Shown here: piece after piece, positions 7,986 through 17,286 of the stretch | Layout of the letters: every line of letters starts with the position of its first letter | How positions within the stretch are numbered: position 1 is the first letter of the stretch | Source: JAXLYE01 sp046351595 | GTDB taxonomy: Bacteria > Myxococcota_A > Polyangia > Palsa-1104 > JAEUJZ01 | DNA length: 64,000 nucleotides | NCBI GenBank assembly: GCA_046351595.1 | Contig: JAXLYE010000008.1 | Location: 558,001-622,000, forward strand | Direction of reading: 5' to 3' | The notes under the pieces: model-generated | Database searches by the model: none | Told to the model about the DNA's origin: nothing | The model's input: the letters and a program-made list of their open reading frames with translations, nothing else | Position numbers and translations under genes: made by a program

Positions 7986-9264
7986 TCAGCTCCAGCGCTG
8001 CGGACACCGCCAGCGCCCGGACGATCTGGAGCGCTTCCGCGCGCTCGGCCTGCGCACGCTGCGCTACCCGGTCCTGTGGGAGCACGGCGCGCCCGACTCG
8101 CTGCAGCAGCTCGACTTCGCGCACAGCGACGAGAAGATGGCCGAGCTTTGGCGGCTCGGCGTCCGCCCCATCGTGGGTCTTCTGCACCACGGCAGCGGAC
8201 CGCGGTATACGAGCCTGCTCGATCCCGAGCTGCCCGGGAAGCTGGCCGCGTACGCGCGCGCCGTCGCCGAGCGCTACCCCTGGGTCGACGCGTACACGCC
8301 GGTCAACGAGCCGCTGACCACCGCGCGCTTCAGCGGCCTGTATGGGCACTGGTACCCGCACGCGACCGACGGCACGAGCTTCGTGCGCGCGCTGCTGTTG
8401 CAGTGCCGCGCGACGGTGCTGGCGATGCGCGCGATCCGCTCGGTGAACCCGTCCGCGAAGCTCGTGCAGACCGAGGATCTGGGCGTCGTGCGCAGCACGC
8501 CCCTGCTGTCGTATCAGGCGGCGTTCGAGAACGAGCGGCGCTGGCTGACCTTCGATCTTCTGTGCGGGCGCGTCGATCGCCAGCACCCGCTGTGGCCGTA
8601 CCTCTTGTGGGTCGGCGTGACCGCGGACGAGCTCTTGCTGTTCCAGGAAGACCCCTGCCCGCCCGACATGATCGGCCTGAACTACTACGTCACCAGCGAG
8701 CGCTTCCTCGACGAGCAGACCGACCGCTACCCGCCCTGCTTCCTCGGTGGCAACGGCCGCCACACCTATGCCGACGTCGAGGCCGTGCGCGTCTGCGCCT
8801 CGGGCCTGATCGGGCTGCGGCGGCTGCTCAACCAGGCGTGGCAGCGGTTCCACCTGCCGCTCGCGGTCACCGAGGTCCACCTGGGCTGCACGCGGCGCGA
8901 GCAGCTGCGCTGGCTGCACCAGCAGTGGCAGGCCGCGACCGCCGCGCGCGCCGACGGCGTCGACGTCCGCGCGATCACGGCCTGGGCGCTGCTCGGCAGC
9001 TACGACTGGAACAGCCTGCTGACGCGCGAGCAGGGCTACTACGAGCCCGGCGCCTTCGACCTGAGCCGCGGCGTCCGCCGCCCGACCGCCCTCGCCCGCC
9101 TGCTGCGCGCGCTTGCCGCGGACCGGGACAGCGGCCCGCTGCACCACCACCCGATCCTGCGCGAGCCCGGCTGGTGGCAGCGCAGCGAGCGCCTGCTTTA
9201 TCCCCCCTTCGGCAGCCCGGGCCACCTCGACCCGCTGCACACGAGCTATGCCGCCGCCGCCTGA
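7882..9264 (+). CDS. Glycoside hydrolase family 1-like protein
   Basis: A 460-residue protein. The opening LELWGGMECTVNRVGDRYIDQ is typical of a GH1-like group often linked or fused to dTDP-4-dehydrorhamnose reductase-type domains. A GH1 acid/base motif is seen in YTPVNEPLTTARFSGLYG and a nucleophile region in LAVTEVHLGC, so a retaining beta-glycosidase fold is likely. Active-site Glu residues appear intact. The ATG at 7882 follows CGAGGTGCTTC, giving a 104-bp out-of-frame overlap with glf; a GTG at 7921 would begin closer to the conserved region. The overlap suggests translational coupling. The substrate is probably the glycan made by the neighbouring enzymes. Confidence 0.8.
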   Translation: MIEPDSFRQSQDPVRLELWGGMECTVNRVGDRYIDQLQRCGHRQRPDDLERFRALGLRTLRYPVLWEHGAPDSLQQLDFAHSDEKMAELWRLGVRPIVGLLHHGSGPRYTSLLDPELPGKLAAYARAVAERYPWVDAYTPVNEPLTTARFSGLYGHWYPHATDGTSFVRALLLQCRATVLAMRAIRSVNPSAKLVQTEDLGVVRSTPLLSYQAAFENERRWLTFDLLCGRVDRQHPLWPYLLWVGVTADELLLFQEDPCPPDMIGLNYYVTSERFLDEQTDRYPPCFLGGNGRHTYADVEAVRVCASGLIGLRRLLNQAWQRFHLPLAVTEVHLGCTRREQLRWLHQQWQAATAARADGVDVRAITAWALLGSYDWNSLLTREQGYYEPGAFDLSRGVRRPTALARLLRALAADRDSGPLHHHPILREPGWWQRSERLLYPPFGSPGHLDPLHTSYAAAA

Positions 9265-9268
9265 GGCT

Positions 9269-9312
9269 ATTGATGGATCCGTCAGTAGTCATTGACAGAT
9301 CCGTCAGTAAAC
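9269..9312. repeat. Two 22-bp tandem repeats before the GH2 gene
   Basis: Units at 9269-9290 and 9291-9312 agree at 18 of 22 positions and share the exact core GATCCGTCAGTA (9276-9287 and 9298-9309). They lie in the 75-bp gap between the GH1-like and GH2 genes, just before the GH2 ribosome binding site. A repeated site two turns apart could bind a regulator acting on the GH2 gene alone. Confidence 0.5.
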
Positions 9313-9339
9313 CAGAGAGGACCGAATCCGGAGGACGAA

Positions 9340-11181
9340 GTGCCCAAGCGTGAGCCCAAGATCCCGCTCCACCCGCAGCCGCAGATGACGCGCGAGGCCT
9401 GGCGCAGCCTCGACGGTGCCTGGGAGTTTGCTTATGACGACGAGGCGCGCTGGCGCAACCCCTCCGAGGTCGCCTTCGACCGCCGCATCAACGTCCCCTT
9501 CCCTCCCGAGAGCCCGGCCAGCGGCATCGGCGATCCGTCCTTCCACGCCGTCGTCTGGTACCGCCGCCGCGTCAAGCTGCAGCCGAGCGAGCGCACGCAG
9601 CGCCTGCTTTTGCACTTCGGCGCCGTCGACTACCAGGCGCGCGTGTGGTGCAACGGCCAGCTCGTCACCGAGCACCGCGGCGGCCACACCCCGTTCACCG
9701 TCGACCTCACCGCGGCCCTGGTCATCGACGCCGAGCAGGAGATCGTCGTGCGCGCCTGCGACAACCCGCACGACCTGGCCAAGCCGCGCGGCAAGCAGGA
9801 CTGGCACGAGCAGCCGCACGAGATCTGGTACCCGCGCACCACCGGAATCTGGCAGACCGTGTGGCTGGAGCCCGTGCCCGAGACGTACATCGAGCGCCTG
9901 CGCTGGACGCCGCACCTCGACCACTGGGCCATCGGCCTGAGCGTCCTGCTCGACGGGCCGGGCAAGGGCTGCGAGCTGCGCGTGCGCCTGGCCAGCCTGA
10001 GCGGCGAGGTCCTGGCCGACGACCGCTACACCATGACGCACGCCGAGCTCTCGCGCAGCATCGCCCTGCCCGACCCCGGCATCGACGACTACCGCAACCG
10101 CCTCTTGTGGAGCCCCGAGAACCCGGTGCTGATCGAGGCCGACCTGGAGCTGTGGCAGGGCGGCGAGCGCATCGACGCGGTCCACAGCTACACCGCGCTG
10201 CGCTCGGTCGGCACCGAGGGCTGCCGCTTCATGCTCAACGGCCGGCCGTACTACCTGCGCATGGTGCTCGATCAGGGCTACTGGCCCGAGACGCACCTGG
10301 CGCCGCCGAGCACCGACGCGCTGCGCCGCGACGTCGAGCTGGTCAAGACCCTGGGCTTCAACGCCGTGCGCAAGCACCAGAAGCTCGAGGACCCGCGCTG
10401 GCTCTACTTCTGCGACCGCCTGGGGCTCTTGGTCTGGGGCGAGATGCCCAGCCCCTACCGCTTCACCCGCATCGCCGTCGAGCGCCTGGTCACCGAGTGG
10501 ATGGAGGCGGTGCAGCGCGACTCCTCGCACCCGTGCATCGCTGCGTGGGTGCCGCTCAACGAGTCCTGGGGCGTGCCCGACCTGCCGATAAACCCCGCGC
10601 ACCGCGACTACGTGCGCACCCTGTACAACCTCACAAAGACCCTGGATCCCGACCGCCCCGTCGTCGGCAACGACGGCTGGGAGCACGTCGCCACCGACTT
10701 CATCACCATCCATGACTATGCCGCGCACCCCGGCGTCCTGTACGAGCGCTACGCCTCGCCCGAGTCCGTGGCCAAGGTGCTCGAGCGCCAGCAGCCCGGC
10801 GGCCGGCCGCTGACCGTCGCCGGCTTCCGCGTCGGCGACATGCCGGTGATCCTGTCCGAGTTCGGCGGCATCGCGTATGTGCCGCAGGGCGAGGGCGGCT
10901 GGGGCTACAGCCGCGCCCACGGCGAGGCCGAGTTCCTGCAGGCGTACTCGGATCTGCTCGAGGCCATCCACGAGTGCAGCGGCCTGGCCGGCTTCTGCTA
11001 TACGCAGCTCACCGACACGTTCCAGGAGAAGAACGGCCTGCTCTTCGCCGACCGCACGCCCAAGGCCGACCCGGCGCAGCTCGCGCGCGCCACACGCGGC
11101 CGCCGCAACGCCTTCGCCATGGACGTCAACCCCGACCTGCCCAGCCCCGAGCCCAAGCGCTGGCGCAGGCGCGGCGGCTGA
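9340..11181 (+). CDS. Glycoside hydrolase family 2 (beta-galactosidase/glucuronidase-like)
   Basis: A 613-residue enzyme with the GH2 three-part layout. The sugar-binding jelly roll (about residues 15-180) has LDGAWEFAYDDEARW, WYRRRV and GAVDYQARVWCNG. An Ig-like middle domain follows. The TIM barrel has FNAVRKHQKLEDPRWLYFCDRLGLLVWGE, acid/base VPLNESWG and nucleophile region VILSEFGGIAY. No signal peptide is seen, so it acts in the cytoplasm. GTG at 9340 is chosen because GGAGG lies 5 bases upstream; the frame is open to an ATT/TTG-rich upstream region. It likely works with the GH1-like protein on oligosaccharides from the same pathway; sugar specificity is not readable. Confidence 0.9.
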   Translation: MPKREPKIPLHPQPQMTREAWRSLDGAWEFAYDDEARWRNPSEVAFDRRINVPFPPESPASGIGDPSFHAVVWYRRRVKLQPSERTQRLLLHFGAVDYQARVWCNGQLVTEHRGGHTPFTVDLTAALVIDAEQEIVVRACDNPHDLAKPRGKQDWHEQPHEIWYPRTTGIWQTVWLEPVPETYIERLRWTPHLDHWAIGLSVLLDGPGKGCELRVRLASLSGEVLADDRYTMTHAELSRSIALPDPGIDDYRNRLLWSPENPVLIEADLELWQGGERIDAVHSYTALRSVGTEGCRFMLNGRPYYLRMVLDQGYWPETHLAPPSTDALRRDVELVKTLGFNAVRKHQKLEDPRWLYFCDRLGLLVWGEMPSPYRFTRIAVERLVTEWMEAVQRDSSHPCIAAWVPLNESWGVPDLPINPAHRDYVRTLYNLTKTLDPDRPVVGNDGWEHVATDFITIHDYAAHPGVLYERYASPESVAKVLERQQPGGRPLTVAGFRVGDMPVILSEFGGIAYVPQGEGGWGYSRAHGEAEFLQAYSDLLEAIHECSGLAGFCYTQLTDTFQEKNGLLFADRTPKADPAQLARATRGRRNAFAMDVNPDLPSPEPKRWRRRGG

Positions 11182-11225
11182 GCTTGAGCCTTCGCGCGCC
11201 CCGCCCCATGTTTTAGTCTGGCGCC

Positions 11226-12383
11226 ATGCGAACAGGAAAACCCCGCCGCCGACCTGGCTCCGGCACCGCGCTCGCCGGGCTGCGGCCGCTGCGCTCGGTG
11301 CAGGCCGCCACCGCGGTCGTCATCGGCGCGCAGATCCCGGTGATCGTGACGCTGGCCGTGCTGGTGCCGCGCGGCCTCGGGCTGCTCATCGTGCTGCCGG
11401 CGGCGGTGCTCAGCCGCGCGCTGCTGGCGGCCGCGGCCAGCCCGTTCGCGCTGCAGCCGCGCAGCCGCGCCCACCTGTACTTCGGCATCTGGCCCGCGCT
11501 CGGCTGGTGGGCGGCCTGCGCCAGCTACCTCGTGCTCGCGCCGCTGGCGCTGCTCGGCGCGTGGCTGCTCAAGCTGCCGGTGGCGCCGTGCCTGGCTGTG
11601 GTCGGTGCGATCAGCGCCTTCGCCGGCGTGCGCGCCATCTGGCGGACGCCCGCGATCTACCGCATCAAGCCGCGCTTCCCGGAGCTGCCGCCCGCGCTCG
11701 CCGGCTACCGCATCGCGCAGATCTCGGACATCCACTGCGGCACGTTCGCCCCCGAGGAGCGTGTGCGCGACTGGGTGCGCCGCGTCAACGCGCTGCAGCC
11801 GGATCTCATCGCGGTCACCGGGGACCTGATCGCCAGCGGCGCCACGCACATCGCGGCCGTGGCCCGCGCGCTCGGCGAGCTGCGCGCCCCCGACGGTGTC
11901 TTCGTGGTCATGGGCAACCACGACTACTTCGGCGCCGGCGACATCCTGGTCGATGCGCTGACGCGCGCCGGCCTGCGTGTCCTGCGCAACGCCGCGGTCC
12001 CGGTGCGCCGCGGTGACGCTACGCTGCTGGTCGCCGGGGTCGACGACACCTGGACCGGCCGCTGCGATCCCGAGCAGGCGCTGGCCACGCGCAGCCCCGA
12101 CACCTTCACGCTCCTTCTGGCGCACGATCCGGATGTGTTCCCGGTGGCCGCGCGCCTCGGCGTGGCGCTGACGCTGTCCGGGCACACGCACGGCGGGCAG
12201 GTGGGGATTCCGTTTTTCGCAAAGTACGTCAACCTGGCGCAGCTGGTGTCGCGGTACACCGCGGGGATGTATCGGCAGGGGGGATCTTTGCTTTATGTGA
12301 ATCGCGGGGCGGGGACTACGGGGCCGCCGATTCGGATCGGGGTGCGGGCGGAGATCAGCCTGTTCACCCTGCGTGGGGCCTAG
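11226..12383 (+). CDS. Membrane-anchored metallophosphoesterase (YkuE/YaeI-like)
   Basis: A 385-residue protein. The first 140 residues contain three or four membrane segments (for example AVVIGAQIPVIVTLAVLV and WWAACASYLVLAPLALLG). The calcineurin-like domain follows with all metal motifs: ISDIHCG (DxH), VTGDLI (GD), VMGNHDY (GNHD), LLAHDPD and LSGHTHGGQ. Relatives hydrolyse phosphate esters at the membrane; YaeI acts on UDP-2,3-diacylglucosamine. The exact substrate is unknown. It stands 44 bp after the GH2 gene and is convergent with the next gene. The last 100 bases are relatively G- and T-rich. Confidence 0.88.
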   Translation: MRTGKPRRRPGSGTALAGLRPLRSVQAATAVVIGAQIPVIVTLAVLVPRGLGLLIVLPAAVLSRALLAAAASPFALQPRSRAHLYFGIWPALGWWAACASYLVLAPLALLGAWLLKLPVAPCLAVVGAISAFAGVRAIWRTPAIYRIKPRFPELPPALAGYRIAQISDIHCGTFAPEERVRDWVRRVNALQPDLIAVTGDLIASGATHIAAVARALGELRAPDGVFVVMGNHDYFGAGDILVDALTRAGLRVLRNAAVPVRRGDATLLVAGVDDTWTGRCDPEQALATRSPDTFTLLLAHDPDVFPVAARLGVALTLSGHTHGGQVGIPFFAKYVNLAQLVSRYTAGMYRQGGSLLYVNRGAGTTGPPIRIGVRAEISLFTLRGA

Positions 12384-12438
12384 GAGCCTGGCAAAGGGAG
12401 GAGCCGTCGGGTTCCTTCCTTTGGAAGAGGACGTATTT

Positions 12439-14898
12439 CTAGATCTTGATCCGCTTCATCTCGGGATCATAAAGAGGCCGCAGCGACGCCAGCGCGGGAT
12501 AGTTCCTGCCGGCGATCTCGACCTCCCAGCTCCCCCGATCCAGATAGGCCTGATCCAGCGGCTCGCCGGCCTCGATCATCGCCAGCCCGACGGCGCCGCC
12601 GAGCGTGAACCCGTACGACGCGGCGCGGATGTACCCGACGGGGCGGCCGTCGCGCCGCACCACCTCGGCGTGGAACAGGAGCGGCTCCGGATCCTGGACG
12701 AGGATCTGCACCAGGCGCCGGGTCAGCGGGCGCGCCTCCTTTTTTGCGAGGACGGCATCCCGGCCGATGAAGCCGCCCGGCTTCTTGAGATCGACGGCGA
12801 ACCCGAGCCCGGCCGAAAGGACAGAGTCCGTATTGTCGATGTCGTGTCCGTAGTCGCGGTACCCCTTCTCCATGCGCAGGCTGGCCAGCGCCTTGAGCCC
12901 GGCGTGGCGCAGGCCGACGTTGCGGCCGGCGGCGACCAGCAGGTCGTAGACGTGCACCGCCTGCTCCGTCGGGATGTACAGCTCGTACCCGAGCTCGCCC
13001 AGGTACGTGATGCGGACGCAGAGCGCGCGGGCGAAGCCCAGATCGATCTCGCGCGCGCAGCGGAACGGGAACGCCTGGTTCGACAGATCCTCGGTCGTCA
13101 CGGACTGCAGGAGCTCGCGCGAGCGCGGGCCCTGGATGTTGATCTGGGCGTAGCCCGAGGTCACGTCCGTGACGAAGGCGTGGGCGCTGTCCGGGAAGTG
13201 GCGGCGCATCCAGGTCTCGACGTGGCGGTGCGCGGTGTCCGAGGCCACGACCCAGTAGCGCTCGTCGTCGAGCTTGGTGACGGTGAGGTCGGCCTCCAGG
13301 GTGCCGCCCTCGTTGAGCCACTGCGTGTACGTGATGACGCCGGCCGCGCCGTCGACGTGGTTGGCCGAGATGTGGTTCAAGAGCCGCCCGGCGTCGCGCC
13401 CCTGCACCAGGAACTTCGCCATGAACGACATGTCCATGAGGATGACGCCGTTGCGCGTCGCCTCGTGCTCGGCCTGCCAGTACGGGAACCAGTTCTGCCG
13501 GCCCCAGGACAGCTGCTCGACCCTGGGCTCGACGCCGGGCGGAGCGTACCAGTCCGCGCCCTCCCAGCCGCTGACGTCCTTGAAGTAGGCGCCGGCTGTG
13601 GCCAGGCGGTCGTGGATCGCGCTCTTCTTGCAGCCGCGCGCGGTCTGCATCGAGCGCCCGGGGTAGTGACACTGGTACACCATTCCCAGAGACTCCACGG
13701 TGCGCGTACGGCGATACTCCGGGTTGCTCTGGTAGCGGTGGAAGCGGTCGATGTGCATGCCGGTGACATCGGCGTCGGGGCGGCCGGTGATGATCCAGTG
13801 CGCCAGCACGCGCCCCAGGCCGCCGCCGGTCAGGATGCCGATCGAGTTGAGCCCGGCCGCGACGAAGTAGTTCTTCACCTCCGGCGCCTCACCGACGATC
13901 GGGCGCAGGTCCGGGGTGAAGCTCTCGGGCCCGCAGAAGAACTTGCGCACGCCGGTGTGCAGCGAGACCGGCACGCGCGCCATCGCCTTCTCCAGGTACG
14001 GCCCCATGCGGTCCCAGTCCGGGTTGATCTCGCCGAACGAGAAGTCCTCGGGCACGCCCTCGACCCTCCACGGCGCACAGACCGGCTCGAACAGGCCCAC
14101 CAGAAGGCCCCCGACCTCCTCGCGGTAGTAGCCGTACGAGCCCGGATCCTCGAGCACCGGGAACGAAGAGGCGATCTGCGGAATCTTCTCGGTGATCAGG
14201 TAGTAGTGCTCCGCGGCCTGCAGCGGAATGTTCACGCCCGAGCGCGCGCCGAGCTGGCGGGCCCAGACGCCGGCGCAGTTCACGACGTACTCACACTCGA
14301 TGTCGCCCAGCGGAGTCTGCACCGCGTGCACGGCGCCGCGCCGCACGCTGACGCCGAGCGCCGGGACCCCCTCGAGGATCGTCACGCCCTGCTGCCGCGC
14401 GCCCTTGGCCAGCGACATGGTGACGTCGACGGGGTTGGCGCGGCCGTCCTCCTTGACGTAGAAGCCGGCGAGCAGGTCGTCGGTGTGGGCCAGCGGGAAC
14501 AGCTCCTTCACCTCGCGCGGCGAGATCTCGTGCACATCGACGCCGCAGTAGCGGTTGAAGGCCGAGACGCGGCGGTACTCCTCCAGGCGGTCGGCGTCGG
14601 CGGCGACCTCGATGAAGCCGACCTGCTTGAAGCCGGTCGACAGGCCGGTCTCGGCCTCCAGGCGCAGGTAGAGATCGCGCGTGTACTTGCGCATCTCGGT
14701 CGAGGTCTCGGACGTGGATCCGAACGTCACGATCAGGCCCGCGGCGTGCCACGTGGTGCCCGAGGTGATGCGATCCCGCTCCAAGAGGATCACGTCCTTC
14801 CAGCCCATGTGGGCGAGGTGATAGGCGACGGAGCAGCCGATGATGCCGCCGCCGATGACGACGACGCGCGCGCGGGTTGGGAAGGCAGCTTGCGACAT
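12439..14898 (-). CDS. Dimethylglycine/sarcosine dehydrogenase-type FAD enzyme with GcvT domain
   Basis: An 819-residue two-part enzyme. Residues 11-400 are a DAO-type FAD domain with VVVIGGGIIGCSVAYHL and TSGTTWHAAGL; the His (about residue 51) is the position of covalent flavin attachment in dimethylglycine dehydrogenases. A linker domain follows, then an aminomethyltransferase (GcvT-type) folate domain from about residue 430, with FLVQGRDAGRLLNHI and LGELGYELYIPTEQ, and a GcvT C-terminal barrel. Family members oxidatively demethylate dimethylglycine or sarcosine and pass the one-carbon unit to tetrahydrofolate. Which N-methyl amine is used cannot be told. It appears as a single gene, convergent with the metallophosphoesterase. 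Confidence 0.9.
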   Translation of the reverse strand: MSQAAFPTRARVVVIGGGIIGCSVAYHLAHMGWKDVILLERDRITSGTTWHAAGLIVTFGSTSETSTEMRKYTRDLYLRLEAETGLSTGFKQVGFIEVAADADRLEEYRRVSAFNRYCGVDVHEISPREVKELFPLAHTDDLLAGFYVKEDGRANPVDVTMSLAKGARQQGVTILEGVPALGVSVRRGAVHAVQTPLGDIECEYVVNCAGVWARQLGARSGVNIPLQAAEHYYLITEKIPQIASSFPVLEDPGSYGYYREEVGGLLVGLFEPVCAPWRVEGVPEDFSFGEINPDWDRMGPYLEKAMARVPVSLHTGVRKFFCGPESFTPDLRPIVGEAPEVKNYFVAAGLNSIGILTGGGLGRVLAHWIITGRPDADVTGMHIDRFHRYQSNPEYRRTRTVESLGMVYQCHYPGRSMQTARGCKKSAIHDRLATAGAYFKDVSGWEGADWYAPPGVEPRVEQLSWGRQNWFPYWQAEHEATRNGVILMDMSFMAKFLVQGRDAGRLLNHISANHVDGAAGVITYTQWLNEGGTLEADLTVTKLDDERYWVVASDTAHRHVETWMRRHFPDSAHAFVTDVTSGYAQINIQGPRSRELLQSVTTEDLSNQAFPFRCAREIDLGFARALCVRITYLGELGYELYIPTEQAVHVYDLLVAAGRNVGLRHAGLKALASLRMEKGYRDYGHDIDNTDSVLSAGLGFAVDLKKPGGFIGRDAVLAKKEARPLTRRLVQILVQDPEPLLFHAEVVRRDGRPVGYIRAASYGFTLGGAVGLAMIEAGEPLDQAYLDRGSWEVEIAGRNYPALASLRPLYDPEMKRIKI

Positions 14899-14954
14899 GA
14901 GGCGTGCAGATTACTCGAAGGACGGGGTCGGCCGGCAAGGGCCAGGCAGGTCCT

Positions 14955-16895
14955 TCAGGACGAGAGCTGGACGGCCGGCTCGGCCCCGCCACAGACCAGC
15001 GCGCGCAGCAGCGCCTCGGCCAGGGCGTCCGCGGTGGGTCGGTGCGCGGGGTCGCGGTGCAGGCAGGAATCGAGCAGGGAGAGCAGGCCCCGATCGACCG
15101 CGGCAAGGCCCGGGCAGCGCTTCGCCAGCGGCACGAACGCGCCCGTGCCGCCGCCGTACTCGCCCCACAATAGGGGAGTCTGCGCGAACGGCAGGGTCCC
15201 GGTCAGCACCTCGTAGGCCAGGATCCCGAAGCTGAACATGTCCGACGCGGGCCGGGCCCGCTGCGCGCCGACGCTCAGCTCGGGCGCCATGTACAGCGGC
15301 GTGCCGAGCAGCGTGCCGGCCTCGGTCAGCGCGCCGCCCGGGCTCGCGGCCGGGCGCCGCGGCCAGCTCCCGCCCGGGCGCGGGCTCGGCTGCGGAACCC
15401 CGGGCTCCGGTTCCGGCGTCACGACCGGCGGCGGCGGCGTGAGCCCGGGCGCCTCGGTCTGGGCCAGCGCCGCCACGGCGTGCCCCGGGCTCGGGAACCG
15501 CTGCGTAGCGCCCGCGTCCAGCGGCAGGCCGCGCAGCTGCGTCGCGAGCGAGGCGACCTCGCTGGCCGCCTGCGCCTGGCTGTTCGGCGTCTCCAGCGCG
15601 GGCTCCTGCAGCCGCGACACGCCGAAGTCCGCGAGCTTGACCGCGGGCGCGCCACCCCGCTCCGTGTCGAGCGCGATGAGGACGTTGGCCGGCTTGAGAT
15701 CGCGGTGCACGACCCCGGCGCGGTGGACCGCGGCCAGCGCCTCGGCGACCTGCAGCAGCACCTGCAGCATGAAGTCCGTCTCGCCGTAGCGCGCGCTGAG
15801 ATCCGCCAGGCTCTTGCCGCGCACCAGCTCCATGACGATGAAGGCGACGCGGTCTTCCGTGATGTCGATGTCGATGATCCCGATCAGGTTGGGGTGGTGC
15901 AGGCGGGCCAAGAGCTGCGCCTCGCGCGCGAAGCGGTGCACGGCCTGGTAGTTGGGCTTGACCCCCAGGACCTTCGCGGCGTAGCGGCGGCCGTCCTCCA
16001 GGCGCAGGACCTCGTAGACCGTGCCCATGCCGCCCTGGCCGAGGATGCCCTCGATGCGGTAGCGCCCGGCCAGGTGCGTCCCCAGCGCCAGGATCGGCTG
16101 CAGCTCGACCTCACCCGACCCCTGCTCCGCGAGCGTGCCGTCCATCTTGCCCGCGCCGATGACCTCGATGGACTCGATGAGCAGGCGCGAGCGCTGCTCG
16201 ATCTGGCGCCGCAGCTCGCGGTTCAGCTGCAGCACCTCGGCGTTGCGCTCGTCCATCTGGCGGATCGTGCGCAGCACGTCGTGGCGCATGCGCTCCAGCG
16301 CCCCCGCGAGCACCGCCAGCCCGCTGCCCTCGTCGACGGGAACCGGCGTCATCAGGTCGCCGCTCGCCATGCGCCGCACCGACGAAAGGAGCACGTCCTG
16401 CTCGGCCACCTTGCGCTCCGCCAGATCACGCAGCGCGCGCAGCTGCTCGGCCGCGTCCTCGGCCTCCTCCCGCGCGCGCAGGAGCTCGCGCTCGTACTGG
16501 CGGCGCGTGGGCGCGCTCATCACCGAGATGCGGATGAGGGACGGCGCCCCCGACGCATCCCGCCGCGCGACGGCGCTCAGCAGCACCGACAGCGGCGCAC
16601 CGTCCCGGGTCTTGAGCTCCAGCGCGATCTCGCTGAGGAACCCGCGCAGCCCGAGCAGCGGCGCGCAGTGCGTCTCGTACAAGAGCGCGCTGGCGACCGT
16701 CAACAGCGACGAGAACCGCCGCCCGAGCGCCTCCTCTTTGCTGTACCCGATCCAGCCGAGCAGCGTGCGGTTGATGCGCACGATCTCGCCGCGCGGCAGG
16801 ACCGACAGGCGGCCGCACGCGTCCTCTTCATACAGCGTCTCGTACGACTCCGGGCCCGGGCCGTCCGCGCTGCGCAGGTCTGTCAGCTGGTTCAT
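14955..16895 (-). CDS. PAS domain Ser/Thr protein kinase with long activation-segment insertion
   Basis: A 646-residue Hanks-type kinase with no membrane segment. Residues 25-130 form a PAS sensor (EIVRINRTLLGWIGYSKEEA). Residues 133-245 are coiled coil with a HAMP-like part (VRRMASGDLMTPVP). The kinase domain starts near 278: glycine loop GQGGMGTVYE, Lys308, HRDLKPAN (Asp399) and DFG (423-425). The APE motif comes only near residue 538. About 115 residues separate DFG and APE where 20-35 is normal; the excess is rich in Pro, Ala and Ser. After APE the helix F part (DMFSFGILAYEVLTGTLPF) is intact. Catalytic residues are complete, so the kinase should be active. Confidence 0.9.
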   Translation of the reverse strand: MNQLTDLRSADGPGPESYETLYEEDACGRLSVLPRGEIVRINRTLLGWIGYSKEEALGRRFSSLLTVASALLYETHCAPLLGLRGFLSEIALELKTRDGAPLSVLLSAVARRDASGAPSLIRISVMSAPTRRQYERELLRAREEAEDAAEQLRALRDLAERKVAEQDVLLSSVRRMASGDLMTPVPVDEGSGLAVLAGALERMRHDVLRTIRQMDERNAEVLQLNRELRRQIEQRSRLLIESIEVIGAGKMDGTLAEQGSGEVELQPILALGTHLAGRYRIEGILGQGGMGTVYEVLRLEDGRRYAAKVLGVKPNYQAVHRFAREAQLLARLHHPNLIGIIDIDITEDRVAFIVMELVRGKSLADLSARYGETDFMLQVLLQVAEALAAVHRAGVVHRDLKPANVLIALDTERGGAPAVKLADFGVSRLQEPALETPNSQAQAASEVASLATQLRGLPLDAGATQRFPSPGHAVAALAQTEAPGLTPPPPVVTPEPEPGVPQPSPRPGGSWPRRPAASPGGALTEAGTLLGTPLYMAPELSVGAQRARPASDMFSFGILAYEVLTGTLPFAQTPLLWGEYGGGTGAFVPLAKRCPGLAAVDRGLLSLLDSCLHRDPAHRPTADALAEALLRALVCGGAEPAVQLSS

Positions 16896-17286
16896 GGCGC
16901 GCCGGCTGCCCCGGGGCAGCGCTCCGATTGAGATCGCAGATCAACTCCAGGCATCGATTCCTTCCGGCCCTTCCGGCCCTTCCGGCCCTTCCGATCGTCC
17001 TTCCAGCATTTCTTGCCCCTGCCGGCGGTGGGGTGCGTTCACGTCTGCCGCGAGCGGCCTTCCTGCGGCCGACGTGTAAAGCAAGCAGGATGCCACCCGC
17101 GCGGGCCGCCGCGACGGGCGCCGCCGCCTCTCGCACGGGTCGGTCGGCGTCACGGGCTGGCGCGAAACGGATCGGATCGATCCGCGGGTGGCTCACTTCG
17201 AGCCGGCTGCCATCGCGGCCCTGTTCCAATCAGCGGCTCTGGGCGATCATGGGCCGTTCCCCTACGCGTCTCGCCAAGGAGTCCGC
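16896..17286. other. Intergenic region with 9-bp tandem repeats
   Basis: The 391 bases between the divergent kinase gene and lipoprotein gene contain a small array at 16960-16992: three copies of CCTTCCGGC and a partial fourth (CCTTCCGAT). No further gene is convincing; the plus-strand frames here lack a ribosome binding site. The region should hold both promoters. Confidence 0.5.

Noticed and set aside
12373..15216. 947-codon plus-strand frame opposite the dehydrogenase gene
   Set aside because: Shadow of the real gene, which has complete FAD and folate domains on the other strand.
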